This document shows, piece after piece, positions 10,619 to 19,843 of a stretch of DNA of 64,000 nt; position 1 is the first letter of the stretch, and each line of letters opens with the position of its first letter. The stretch spans positions 1 through 64,000 of the forward strand of contig MAAF01000106.1 in NCBI GenBank assembly GCA_002163005.1. Reading direction: 5' to 3'. The notes under the pieces were generated by a model. The model was given only the letters and a program-made list of their open reading frames with translations, ran no database searches and was not told the DNA's origin. This stretch comes from Colwellia psychrerythraea. GTDB taxonomy: Bacteria > Pseudomonadota > Gammaproteobacteria > Enterobacterales > Alteromonadaceae. Position numbers and translations under genes: made by a program.

Positions 10619-11224
10619 TTGGATATAAGTAAAAAGTCTCTGCTCACACCCGCAGAAGCTGCTAAGTTATTACATGTAGCACCAACGACTATTCGTCATT
10701 GGGCTCAAATTGGCCGATTACCTTTTATTACAACGCCGGGAGGGCATAGGCGTTTCGATAAAAATGACATCTTATCTCTAATGTCTCAACCTAAAACAAA
10801 TGTAAAAAACAGCTTCTCTATTTTGATCATTGAAGATGATAAAGAGTTTGCAGACATGCTTATTCAGTTTTTAGATAACCTTTTTCCACACGCTAAAATG
10901 AAAATAGCTTACAATCCTTTTGATGCGGGTGATTTACTGCATACTTTTAAGCCTGATGTGGTAATGCTAGATTTAATGATGGTAGGGATGAATGGATTTT
11001 CTATTTGTCATCGCATTAAAAGTACGCCAGCAACAGCAGATATTATAGTTATTGCAATGACTGGTTCTTTAACGGGTGATAATGCAAACAAGATAGTTGA
11101 GCTAGGGAGTGAAAACTGCTTTGATCATAAAATTGAAAAAACCTACAGATTAGCTGATATCAAAAACTTCATTATTGAAGCCGTTAAGATGAAGTCTAAT
11201 CAAAATATTTATAAATACTGCTAA
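10619..11224 (+). CDS. MerR/excisionase-type HTH plus response-regulator receiver domain protein (TTG start)
   Basis: LTPAEAAKLLHVAPTTIRHWAQIGRLPFITTPGGHRRF followed by REC (LIIEDDKEF...DVVMLDLMMVGMNG). Confidence 0.85.
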   Translation: MDISKKSLLTPAEAAKLLHVAPTTIRHWAQIGRLPFITTPGGHRRFDKNDILSLMSQPKTNVKNSFSILIIEDDKEFADMLIQFLDNLFPHAKMKIAYNPFDAGDLLHTFKPDVVMLDLMMVGMNGFSICHRIKSTPATADIIVIAMTGSLTGDNANKIVELGSENCFDHKIEKTYRLADIKNFIIEAVKMKSNQNIYKYC

Positions 11225-11335
11225 CAGCCAAATAGCTTCACGCCAGCGAGACTTCGCTCAGTAATCTAGTGCTGCCTCTTTTAGTCGTGTCAACCAAAGA
11301 TAAGTCATTACAAACTTTGGTACAATAGTGGTACT

Positions 11336-11412
11336 TTTAAGTGAAGAGTTTCCTCATAAAGTATCGCCGTGAAGCGAGATCGATACTTTATAGCGGTCTG
11401 GTTTCGCTTAAA
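11336..11412. other. extended imperfect stem-loop in intergenic region
   Basis: Inner arms ATAAAGTATCG (11356-11366)/CGATACTTTAT (11381-11391) perfect; outer arms TTTAAGTGAA/TTCGCTTAAA with one G.U. Confidence 0.5.
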
Positions 11413-11471
11413 CAATGATATTGTCCGCCAAGTTAATGATGAGCGAATGAACATATATGAGAACGTAGCGA

Positions 11472-11945
11472 TTGTCTAAATTGAGCCCCAAGTTACATGT
11501 TATCAGCGAATTACATGATATTAATGAGCAAATCATCCCTTTAAAAGCACTAGCAGATAGAGAGCGTGCGTCTATTTACGGTTTAACAGGCATGGTTTAT
11601 ACCCCACATATAGATGACTATATGCAGGCCAGTATAAAGAAAGCTGGGATACTTGCTTGTTTAAAAAAACAAGGGTTAATGGCGCTGTCTGAGGTAGAGG
11701 TAATTAGCTCAGCATTAGATTTCTTGCATAAAAGAGCCAAAAATAATGCTGTTGTTGAGTATGATGGCAATGCTTATCAACGCCGATTCTCTCCGCTAAA
11801 ATTAAGTAAATCAGGAAAAGTTGTTCGAACATGGGCAAAATACTGGCTGTTACAGTCAGCGAGTGGAAGAGTTGATCCCAAGTGGGAGTCTCAGGTACGA
11901 GAGATTTGGCCAACTTATTTTTTAATCAGAACGGTAGATATTTAA
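11472..11945 (+). CDS. hypothetical protein
   Basis: 157-aa ORF, TTG start, no family recognised. Confidence 0.45.
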   Translation: MSKLSPKLHVISELHDINEQIIPLKALADRERASIYGLTGMVYTPHIDDYMQASIKKAGILACLKKQGLMALSEVEVISSALDFLHKRAKNNAVVEYDGNAYQRRFSPLKLSKSGKVVRTWAKYWLLQSASGRVDPKWESQVREIWPTYFLIRTVDI

Positions 11946-11997
11946 CTTAATAAGATAGCGATAATTATTTTAGGCGGAGTTAATGCTAAAAGCAAAT

Positions 11998-12019
11998 GGA
12001 CTAATAAAGTAGTCCTTTT
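11998..12019. terminator. intrinsic terminator
   Basis: GGACTA-ATAAAG-TAGTCC-TTTT. Confidence 0.6.
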
Positions 12020-12045
12020 GTTATAAAACACTATTTATCAACGTA

Positions 12046-12921
12046 TTATTTACCAAAGTACTGCTGAGTAAACTCCAGGAAGGTTGATATTCTTTTTGAC
12101 TGATGAATTCGTTGAGGGTGTATGATATAAATCATCGAACCACTTGGCATTTGCTCTTCAAATATTGTCTGGAGCTTGCCTGACTTGACCTCTTTATCGA
12201 CTAAATACTTTGGCACTCTAATAATGCCTTTACCCGCTAAAGCGAGTCTTTTTAGCATATTATTATCATTAACTTCTAACCAACCCTGTGTTGGTACCGC
12301 TTCTTGTTGAAATTGCCAGCTAACTTGCTCTTGCCCCCTAAGGCATTCATGATTGATTAAATCAGAGGTTTTTTTTGGCGTACCTTTTTTCGTAAAATAA
12401 TCAGGAGATGCACAACAACAATGTTGATAAGACATTAAATGCTTAGCGACCATATTTTGTGGTGGCTCACTGGTTGCTCTAAACGCTAAATCAAAATCAC
12501 TTATGTTTAAATCGAATCGGGTGTAGCTACAATTAATTGAAAATTCTATGGCAGGATGTAATTGCTTAAATTTTGAAAAAACATCAAATAAAAATCGTTC
12601 AGCAAAGCCGCCAGGTGCGGTAATTTTTATTCGTCCTTCTATTGTATTACCTTCATGTTCAGCATTTCTTTCTAATTCTAATAGGTCATGACGGATCTTA
12701 CTCATCCCAGTAAGAACGCGTTCCCCTTCAGGTGTTAATCGGACACTTCTGGTTGAACGAATCAACAGCACCATCGCCATATCTTGTTCTAATCGCTTAA
12801 TTTGGCTCGAAAGGTGCCCTCGAGAAATATTTAATTTTTCAGCTGCCGCGGTAAAGCTTAATTGTTCTGCGACTTCGCTAAAGAGCATTAAACGCTCAAG
12901 TTTCTTGTGTTCTTTCATCAT
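12046..12921 (-). CDS. LysR-family transcriptional regulator
   Basis: LSFTAAAEKLNISRGHLSSQIKRLEQDMAMVLLIRSTRSVRLTPEG. Confidence 0.9.
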   Translation of the reverse strand: MMKEHKKLERLMLFSEVAEQLSFTAAAEKLNISRGHLSSQIKRLEQDMAMVLLIRSTRSVRLTPEGERVLTGMSKIRHDLLELERNAEHEGNTIEGRIKITAPGGFAERFLFDVFSKFKQLHPAIEFSINCSYTRFDLNISDFDLAFRATSEPPQNMVAKHLMSYQHCCCASPDYFTKKGTPKKTSDLINHECLRGQEQVSWQFQQEAVPTQGWLEVNDNNMLKRLALAGKGIIRVPKYLVDKEVKSGKLQTIFEEQMPSGSMIYIIHPQRIHQSKRISTFLEFTQQYFGK

Positions 12922-13062
12922 TAGTTTAAATCAATTATCAATCATTGTTTTTTATACTAAACAATGATTATTTTTTTGTCATATTTTATTTGCTAATAAT
13001 TTAGTGAACAATACGCAAACGCGCTAGCAAAATATCGTCAACAGACTTCCATAGGAATTTAG

Positions 13063-14040
13063 ATGAATTGTAATAAATACCCGTTTTCCCACTCGATAAA
13101 AAACAATAGTTCACTTGTCTTCGGTTGTATGGGATTAGGGGGTACTTGGGATAAAAGCCCAGTTAGCGCAGCGGATATAAACAATGCTCATGAGGTTGTT
13201 GACGCTGCTATTGATTCAGGTATTAAGGTCTTTGACCATGCAGACATTTATACTTTTGGTAAAGCTGAACAAGTTTTTGGTGAAGTATTAAAAACACGTC
13301 CCGAATTGCGCGAGTTAATTACTATTCAATCAAAATGTGCCATTAGATTTGAAGATGATTTAGGGCCACAACGTTATGATTGTTCGCCTGAGTGGATTAT
13401 CAATTCGGTTGAAAACAGCCTAGCTAGGTTAAACATAGAACAATTAGATCTATTAATGCTGCATCGACCTGATCCGCTGATGGAGCCTGAATTGGTTGCC
13501 CAAGCTTTTGATGTTTTAACTGCTAGCGGAAAAGTTAAAAATTTTGGTGTCTCGAATATGCAACATCATCAAATGTCATTTTTATCCTCTGCATTATCAC
13601 AGCCTTTAGTTGTCAACCAAGTTGAGCTTAGTTTAAGCCATTTAGCTTGGTTAGAAGAAGGAGTAACCTCAGGGAACTCAGGTGAGCCTGTGACTAATTA
13701 TGCTGCGGGAACCCTTGAATATTGCCGACAAAACAATATACAGCTGCAATCATGGGGCTGCTTAAGCCAAGGTTTGTTTACCGGACATGATATTTCTCAA
13801 CAACCGCTTCATATTCAGCAAACGGCAGAGCTAATTACTAAGTTGGCCGCTGAGTATCAGGTGAGTAAAGAGGCCGTAGTATTATCGTGGTTAAAGCGTC
13901 ACCCTGCGAATATTCAACCCGTTATTGGTACCACCAATGTTGATCGTATTAGAGCGTGTGCCGAAGTTGATAACATCAAGCTAACACGAGAACATTGGTA
14001 TGCATTATGGCTTTGCGCGCGAGGCCATGCATTACCATAA
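13063..14040 (+). CDS. aldo/keto reductase
   Basis: FDHADIYTFGKAEQVFGE, LDLLMLHRPDPLMEPE, NFGVSNM motifs. Confidence 0.9.
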   Translation: MNCNKYPFSHSIKNNSSLVFGCMGLGGTWDKSPVSAADINNAHEVVDAAIDSGIKVFDHADIYTFGKAEQVFGEVLKTRPELRELITIQSKCAIRFEDDLGPQRYDCSPEWIINSVENSLARLNIEQLDLLMLHRPDPLMEPELVAQAFDVLTASGKVKNFGVSNMQHHQMSFLSSALSQPLVVNQVELSLSHLAWLEEGVTSGNSGEPVTNYAAGTLEYCRQNNIQLQSWGCLSQGLFTGHDISQQPLHIQQTAELITKLAAEYQVSKEAVVLSWLKRHPANIQPVIGTTNVDRIRACAEVDNIKLTREHWYALWLCARGHALP

Positions 14041-14138
14041 AATACCTTGAAGCCCTGAAAATTCAGACCAAAGAAATAATTCACCAAAGTAAGTTAATGC
14101 TACCAATCCCAATACGGTATGGCAGTATTAATTAGTCA

Positions 14139-15791
14139 TTATTGTGCAATTACATCAAAAAGTAGACAAGGGTTTTCTTCACTAGTCCATGGGAAGCCAT
14201 CACTGGCACAAATAGTATAGTAAGTACTGGAGGTAACAGAGAAGGTAATGCGACTGGACGAATTCTCGTATAAGGCGCCGTTAATGTAATAACGTAAGGC
14301 ATCACCATTTTCATCTGATGTTTCTGATAGATCAAAGGTTAGTTGAGAGTCCTCCATGATATTGATAACAATAGGTATATCTTTGTTGTCTTGGTATAGA
14401 GTTGCATCACCATCTATCATTACCACTAAACTTGGTGCTTTTTGGTTCGAGTTTAGATCTCGAATAGCGACAAAATCAGATAAGGTTTTATAATTGCCAA
14501 TAGTGTTGACATTAAGTTTTATTTTACCGTAGAGCCCACTTGATACTGAACTAAAACCACCTTCAAGCTGAACAATGTTATCATCGACAACGACCTTGAT
14601 ATTGTAATTATTATTGGCAGATGAAACGGGCAATTTTAGTTTGTTTTCTGTCGTTAAAATATCAACAAATTTATTATATTCACCAGTCCAATTATGAATA
14701 ATCCAGTGATAGGTATAACCTGCAGTGTCTGCGTGGTTGTCTTCAGTAACAGATAAATATATCTCGTCTTCTGGATGGAAACTATGGACATTAAGAGAAA
14801 CATCTAACTCTTTTTTTGTCTCTGGCATGTCACTGTAGAAATGAAATCCTGCGATACATTCGCCAGAAGTTGGACACCAACTGAGATTATATTGTCCTTC
14901 AACAGGAGGTAAGAATGTTAAAATAGTGTCTGTTTCATCAACGCCAAGAACGGACAGCATCATGGGGCGAGCGCCACCACTTTCACCTGTCCATATACTC
15001 CAAGAGTTTCCACCACTAAGATTCGAAGCATCGACACGAACACAATTTCCTTCAGCAATATGGGGTAAAGGTTGACCCACTTCGTTGGATAATAGATTGA
15101 TAACCGTTCGATCATCACAAACGGATGAATTTGAACGACCAGAGATGGTGAAGCTCAAATCATAAGTAGTATTTTCTTTTTCGCCTAAAAGCGTTACTTG
15201 GATTGTTTCTTGAGTTGTCTCTCCTTCCTGCAAGTAATCAAAGGCATTCATTGCTTGATAAGTTAACTTTTTTAGGTCAGAGCTTACTATTACACGGCCT
15301 TTAGTCGGTTGCTTAACTACTGAATACCGAGCATCAAGATCTGTGCTTAACTCGTGAGCAAATTTAGTCAGGTTACTATGAGTAGTCACTGAGAAAGTCT
15401 CACTAACATCTCCGATTGTGAGCATTACGTCACTAGATGTTGAATAGCTTGCTGAGGAAAGGAGTCTCACTGTAACTGATTGTTGATTGTTAACTGTGCT
15501 TGTGGCATCTGAAAAAGCACCACCATCGATAGAATATTCCCCACCACTTACGCTAATGGGACTTGATGAGTTGATACCCGTAATATTAACCGAATTAGAT
15601 GTGATTAAAGTTGTTAATGCTTGCTCTGTTTTACGTTCAAAACTGAAGGTTTCAGGTGATGTATCAATCGGTGCGGGCGTCTCACTTTTTGGTACTTCGG
15701 TACTACTACTACCGCCACAACCTGCAAGGGTAACTAGAGCTATAAGTAAAATAATTTTTACTTTCCATCTATTCGTCTGAAATCCATTCAT
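14139..15791 (-). CDS. lipoprotein with cadherin/Ig-like repeats
   Basis: Signal plus lipobox LAGC followed by GGSSS; beta-rich repeat-like body. Confidence 0.65.
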   Translation of the reverse strand: MNGFQTNRWKVKIILLIALVTLAGCGGSSSTEVPKSETPAPIDTSPETFSFERKTEQALTTLITSNSVNITGINSSSPISVSGGEYSIDGGAFSDATSTVNNQQSVTVRLLSSASYSTSSDVMLTIGDVSETFSVTTHSNLTKFAHELSTDLDARYSVVKQPTKGRVIVSSDLKKLTYQAMNAFDYLQEGETTQETIQVTLLGEKENTTYDLSFTISGRSNSSVCDDRTVINLLSNEVGQPLPHIAEGNCVRVDASNLSGGNSWSIWTGESGGARPMMLSVLGVDETDTILTFLPPVEGQYNLSWCPTSGECIAGFHFYSDMPETKKELDVSLNVHSFHPEDEIYLSVTEDNHADTAGYTYHWIIHNWTGEYNKFVDILTTENKLKLPVSSANNNYNIKVVVDDNIVQLEGGFSSVSSGLYGKIKLNVNTIGNYKTLSDFVAIRDLNSNQKAPSLVVMIDGDATLYQDNKDIPIVINIMEDSQLTFDLSETSDENGDALRYYINGALYENSSSRITFSVTSSTYYTICASDGFPWTSEENPCLLFDVIAQ

Positions 15792-16217
15792 AGTAAAACC
15801 TTAAATTAAATGAGTCAGTAAAATACAATGATTACGTTAAATTGTAAGCTGCGGAAGTGTAACTAAATGTAGCTATTGCTATGTTTTAAGCTTAGATTTA
15901 CCATGATAGACAAGTGAATAATATATTCTAGATAGAAAATTTAGTGATTATTTTCAATGCCATGAAAAATAGTTGGGAATCATTTTTCTTATAAAGAATA
16001 AAGGGGTAATACCTGCTGTTTAATAAATACTTCCGTGCTTTTTATCGTTTAATCTAACGCTTAGCTTAAAGCCACTGTTGCGATATTGCTGTGGCTCTGC
16101 CATCAATGCTTTATTGTTTGGATTTATGGATAAATTAATCCTTTCATATGAAACGAAATAAAAATCAGTTAATCAGGTCTTATTGGCACTTATATTTCTA
16201 ATGCGTTCAATATTCTT

Positions 16218-17045
16218 ATGAAACCTTTACACCTTAACCTTTCTTTACTTTTAATTGGAATTTCTACAGCACTTTTGGGTTTTAGTTTATTGCTTTTGGG
16301 TCCTCATAAGCAAATAACGGTGGCGACTGACTTTTATTTTATCTCGGATGTATTACCCGCCAACGTATTTAATTTAATTGCCGCTTTTGCTTTTATTTCT
16401 AGTGCGGTATTGGCTTTTTTATCTATAAAGCAACATAACTTTCGGTCAGTCTTAGGATATTTGCTGATCGCGATAAGCATAGTGCCGTTAGGTTCTTTGT
16501 TAAGTGACTCTATGTGGATAGCCTCTATGGGGGGATTTCCTGTTATTGGCTCTGGCCAAGGGGTTATTAAATATTTCGCCTTATCATCGATAGGAATATT
16601 GCTAATAAAACGCACGTTTTCTCCGCAGGTCACAGCCTGGATTAGCATCCTGCCAGTGTTACTAGTTTTGCTGTGGATTGGCGGTATGAAATTCACTTTA
16701 CTCGAAGCACAAGGTATAGAAGGGTTAGTAAAAAGCTCTCCTTTTATGGGCTGGTTGTATAATTTTTTCAGTATACAAACCACGTCAAATATTATTGGTG
16801 TGTATGACTTAATTGCGGTGGTTGTGTTAATTTTAGCAATGTTTTATCCCAAACTAACTGTTCCAGCAATATTGATGTCGGGTATGGTTTTTGTCGTAAC
16901 GCAGACCTTCCTGATAAGTTTCTCTGGTTCATTATCAAGTGAGACATTACTATCAATAACGGGGCATTTTCTTATTAAAGATTTATGGTTTTTGGTATGC
17001 TTGTTTTTCTATTATTCAGCAGTAAAGTTACCACCAAAAGCATAA
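16218..17045 (+). CDS. DUF417-family (YkgB/RclC-like) membrane protein
   Basis: FALSSIGILLIKR...WIGGMKFTLLEAQGIEGLVKSSPFMGWLYN pattern. Confidence 0.75.
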   Translation: MKPLHLNLSLLLIGISTALLGFSLLLLGPHKQITVATDFYFISDVLPANVFNLIAAFAFISSAVLAFLSIKQHNFRSVLGYLLIAISIVPLGSLLSDSMWIASMGGFPVIGSGQGVIKYFALSSIGILLIKRTFSPQVTAWISILPVLLVLLWIGGMKFTLLEAQGIEGLVKSSPFMGWLYNFFSIQTTSNIIGVYDLIAVVVLILAMFYPKLTVPAILMSGMVFVVTQTFLISFSGSLSSETLLSITGHFLIKDLWFLVCLFFYYSAVKLPPKA

Positions 17046-17064
17046 TTTAACCAAGGGTTAGCGC

Positions 17065-17748
17065 ATGAAAATTAAACACTATCTAACGAATATTTACTGC
17101 GGAAAAGTGGCGGAGCGTTACGGTATTGAAACCGCGATAGACAAGCAACCGATAAACACTAGCTTGTATTTATCATTCGGTGGATTAGCAGGTGATGAGT
17201 GCGCTGACAAACTTCACCATGGTGGACTTGAGCGTGCGTTACATCAATATCCAGCTGAGCATTATGCCTATTGGCAAGAGAAATATAATACAGATAATGC
17301 TTGGCAAGCTGCCGGTATGGGCGAAAATATTAGCTCAATAGGTATGACAGAACAGACTGTATATTTGGGCGACCGCTACCAATGGGGAGAAGCGATTATC
17401 GAAGTGAGTCAGCCTCGTTCTCCTTGTTTTAAACTAAATAAACGTTGGGGCATTGAAAACTTATCGGTCGATATGCAGGATGTTAGTCGCAGTGGTTGGT
17501 TATATCGCGTTATTCAACCGGGAATGGTCAGTGTGAATGAACCACTTGAGTTAATTGACAGAGTTGCCAATGCAATGACAATTACTGCGGTGTGTGAGAC
17601 ATTTTTTGGTGACCCACTCAATAATGAAAAGCTGTTGGTATTAAAAAAACAAAGCAGATTATCTGATAGTTGGATGGAAAAAATTGTACGACGTTTAGCA
17701 AGCAACGAAGTAGAAAACTGGAATTTTAGATTGTTAGACCATGCTTAA
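17065..17748 (+). CDS. MOSC-domain protein (YiiM-like)
   Basis: GLAGDECADKLHHGGLERALHQYPAEHYAYW, GENISSIGMTE, PRSPCFKLNKRWG. Confidence 0.88.
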   Translation: MKIKHYLTNIYCGKVAERYGIETAIDKQPINTSLYLSFGGLAGDECADKLHHGGLERALHQYPAEHYAYWQEKYNTDNAWQAAGMGENISSIGMTEQTVYLGDRYQWGEAIIEVSQPRSPCFKLNKRWGIENLSVDMQDVSRSGWLYRVIQPGMVSVNEPLELIDRVANAMTITAVCETFFGDPLNNEKLLVLKKQSRLSDSWMEKIVRRLASNEVENWNFRLLDHA

Positions 17749-18299
17749 ACGACATACTCTCGGCAGATAAGCATTATGTCATCGCTGCTTAAGGCTTCTT
17801 TAGTTAAATCACATAAAATTCCATCACTAGTCTTACGGTTAAATTTACAATGTTGGCAGACCCCAAAGGCAGTTCGACCAGTAGCATGTTGATAGCTACT
17901 CAACACTTTTTTAAGTAATCTTTTGGTCTCAAACTCTTCATCAACAGACAAACTGGTTATAGCATCGGTAAACTTTTGCGGTGGGCAGGTTTTCATCAAA
18001 AATTCGAGACCTGCCTCAGTCACTTTTAAATGGGTAATACGCTTATCTTTTTTGTCTTTTACTTTCGCAATTAAGGTTTTGCTTTCCAGAATTTTTAACG
18101 ATTGTGATACTGTACCTTTAGTTAATCCTAAAAATTCAGTTACCGCCAAGGTGGTATCTGAATAACGATTACAAGTCGATAGATAATACAAAGCCTCTTG
18201 CTGTATAGGTTGTAACCCTAAGCTTTGCCCTTCAAGTCGAGTTTCTTGCCGTAATAAATTGGCTAAACGCTCAATTAAATTAAATAGTTCATCATTCAT
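17745..18299 (-). CDS. MarR-family regulator with C-terminal Cys-rich extension
   Basis: wHTH (VTEFLGLTKGTVSQSLKILESKTLIAKVKDKKDKR) and C-X2-C-X11-C-X15-C tail (FGVCQHCKFNRKTSDGILCDLT...MLICREYVV). Confidence 0.85.
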   Translation of the reverse strand: MNDELFNLIERLANLLRQETRLEGQSLGLQPIQQEALYYLSTCNRYSDTTLAVTEFLGLTKGTVSQSLKILESKTLIAKVKDKKDKRITHLKVTEAGLEFLMKTCPPQKFTDAITSLSVDEEFETKRLLKKVLSSYQHATGRTAFGVCQHCKFNRKTSDGILCDLTKEALSSDDIMLICREYVV

Positions 18300-18306
18300 C
18301 CTTTAA

Positions 18307-18323
18307 TAGTATCGAGTCAAAAC
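18307..18323. promoter_or_regulatory. candidate MarR operator copy 1
   Basis: TAGTATCGAGTCAAAAC, direct repeat of the copy at 18363. Confidence 0.5.
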
Positions 18324-18362
18324 ATAATTGACAAGTAGAGTTTTATTATGCTTAAATGTATT

Positions 18363-18379
18363 TAGTATCGAGTCGAAAC
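18363..18379. promoter_or_regulatory. candidate MarR operator copy 2
   Basis: TAGTATCGAGTCGAAAC(T); AGTATCGAGTCGAAACT is a near-perfect 17-bp palindrome. Confidence 0.55.
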
Positions 18380-18447
18380 TAGTTTGATGGGGATAAGACA
18401 AGTTAAGCATTAAGCACTTATTTAAATAGTTTAATTAACTAAAAGGA

Positions 18448-19200
18448 TTGATCATGAAAACTTCACACCTCTTTATCGCAGCAGCCTTGAGCACAGTGCT
18501 GCTGACAACAACTACATATGCCCACAATAAACACAGCGGTCATATTCAAGCACCTATATCGTCGGCCATTGCTACTGAGTTTGATATTGTTCATGCCAAG
18601 GTAATTACGCAAGGTAGTCACTTAATATTCCAACAAGCGGTAACCGGTAAAGTTGGTAATAAACAGCCCGAAAAAAAGGGGCATTTAGCAGGTGCCGAGG
18701 TCTATAGTTATGTATGGCCAACGTCACTTAATAGTTCTGCAGTAGGTTTTGAAGCGGATCAAGGCATTCTGTCTTTAGCTTTAACCGTGCATCCTGACTT
18801 CGATGACACCCCTTTATATGATGAAGATGGTGATGGCAACAAAACTAACGACGGAGATAAATGGCATAGCCACTGGGTAGTTCTTGTGCCTGATAATGCC
18901 TGTGGCGAAGGCGCTTTAAAAGTTAAAGATATTGCTCAAGGTAGTTCACCTAAATTACCAGTGACTTGGCCAAATTTACCCATCTTTATTGACAGCCCTG
19001 GATTTGATTTTACCTTAGCGCAATCTGAAGTTTTAGTGCGAGTGCCTCTATCTTCACTTGGTTTTCCAGAAAGCTTTTCTTTTGATGGTGTTACCGCAGG
19101 TTTGAAAATAAACCAGCAAGTACATGCACCTTTACTGTGTGTTACCGATGTATTTGATGTCGCATCTGGTGATTTGAGTTTACCCGGCAAAAGCAAATAA
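18448..19200 (+). CDS. secreted/periplasmic hypothetical protein with Ca-binding-like DxDxDG motif
   Basis: Signal peptide; LYDEDGDGNKTNDGDKWHSHW. Confidence 0.6.
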   Translation: MIMKTSHLFIAAALSTVLLTTTTYAHNKHSGHIQAPISSAIATEFDIVHAKVITQGSHLIFQQAVTGKVGNKQPEKKGHLAGAEVYSYVWPTSLNSSAVGFEADQGILSLALTVHPDFDDTPLYDEDGDGNKTNDGDKWHSHWVVLVPDNACGEGALKVKDIAQGSSPKLPVTWPNLPIFIDSPGFDFTLAQSEVLVRVPLSSLGFPESFSFDGVTAGLKINQQVHAPLLCVTDVFDVASGDLSLPGKSK

Positions 19201-19213
19201 TTTAGTAGGAGCC

Positions 19214-19465
19214 ATGAGTATGCAAATACATGTTTTTGATACCCATGTAATGACGGTGTCAGGTGAATATATCCATTTTGATGTTTTGGTAAATAATGAA
19301 AATATTAAAAAGGTAGAACAATATGCCAAGCAGTATCTCGCGAGTTTAGGTGTGGCAATAGATAATATTAAGCAAAGCCGCTGCAATTTTTGCCATAGTG
19401 AGCTTGCTAACCTTGAGGTGCAAGATAATATCGCTAGTCAGGGGCATAGTATTATTCGCTTATAA
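19214..19465 (+). CDS. DUF2024-family protein
   Basis: MQIHVFDTHVMTVSGEYIHFDVLV...CNFCHSE. Confidence 0.8.
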   Translation: MSMQIHVFDTHVMTVSGEYIHFDVLVNNENIKKVEQYAKQYLASLGVAIDNIKQSRCNFCHSELANLEVQDNIASQGHSIIRL

Positions 19466-19466
19466 T

Positions 19467-19495
19467 TTAGCTATTCCTAATGGAATAGCTATTTT
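19467..19495 (+). terminator. intrinsic terminator
   Basis: TAGCTATTCC-TAAT-GGAATAGCTA-TTTT. Confidence 0.8.
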
Positions 19496-19520
19496 AAGTC
19501 TTAAGTCTTAAGTCTTAAGT
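19494..19520 (+). repeat. 7-bp tandem repeat TTAAGTC x about 3.9
   Basis: ttaagtcttaagtcttaagtcttaagt, directly upstream of the SD of the rof-like gene. Confidence 0.9.
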
Positions 19521-19539
19521 AAAAAGGAGGGAGTACTCA

Positions 19540-19794
19540 ATGGCAAATAACATCAGTTGTGATGCCCATGACTATTTTGAAATTGTCTGCATGCGTCGTA
19601 GCCTAATCAAGGTGACCACCAAAGACAATAAAAAATACCATGGCATAGCAACAGATATTAAACTTGTTGAAAAGCAAGAATATCTACAAATTAGCGATGA
19701 TATTAAAACCCAGCAAGTGCTTTTAAGTGAAGTGAAAACACTCGAGGCACTAGGCAATAGCATTGAACAGCATAATTTTTCGATCACATGGTGA
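19540..19794 (+). CDS. Rho-binding antiterminator (Rof-like)
   Basis: ISCDAHDYFEIVCMRRSLIKVTTKDNKKYHGIATDIKLVEKQEYLQI. Confidence 0.75.
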   Translation: MANNISCDAHDYFEIVCMRRSLIKVTTKDNKKYHGIATDIKLVEKQEYLQISDDIKTQQVLLSEVKTLEALGNSIEQHNFSITW

Positions 19795-19843
19795 GCCGAA
19801 GTAGAAGCTTGAACAGGAGAAATGATGGTATAAAATGACAGTG

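Noticed and set aside
11336-11412. Integron attC site or cassette for the hypothetical gene at 11472
   Set aside because: The hairpin lacks convincing GTTRRRY/RYYYAAC core sites and there is no second attC or integrase nearby.
1764-12921. LysR cluster as a single unusual regulatory island
   Set aside because: The regulators are in different frames/orientations, each paired with its own divergent or neighbouring enzyme. This is ordinary gammaproteobacterial organisation.
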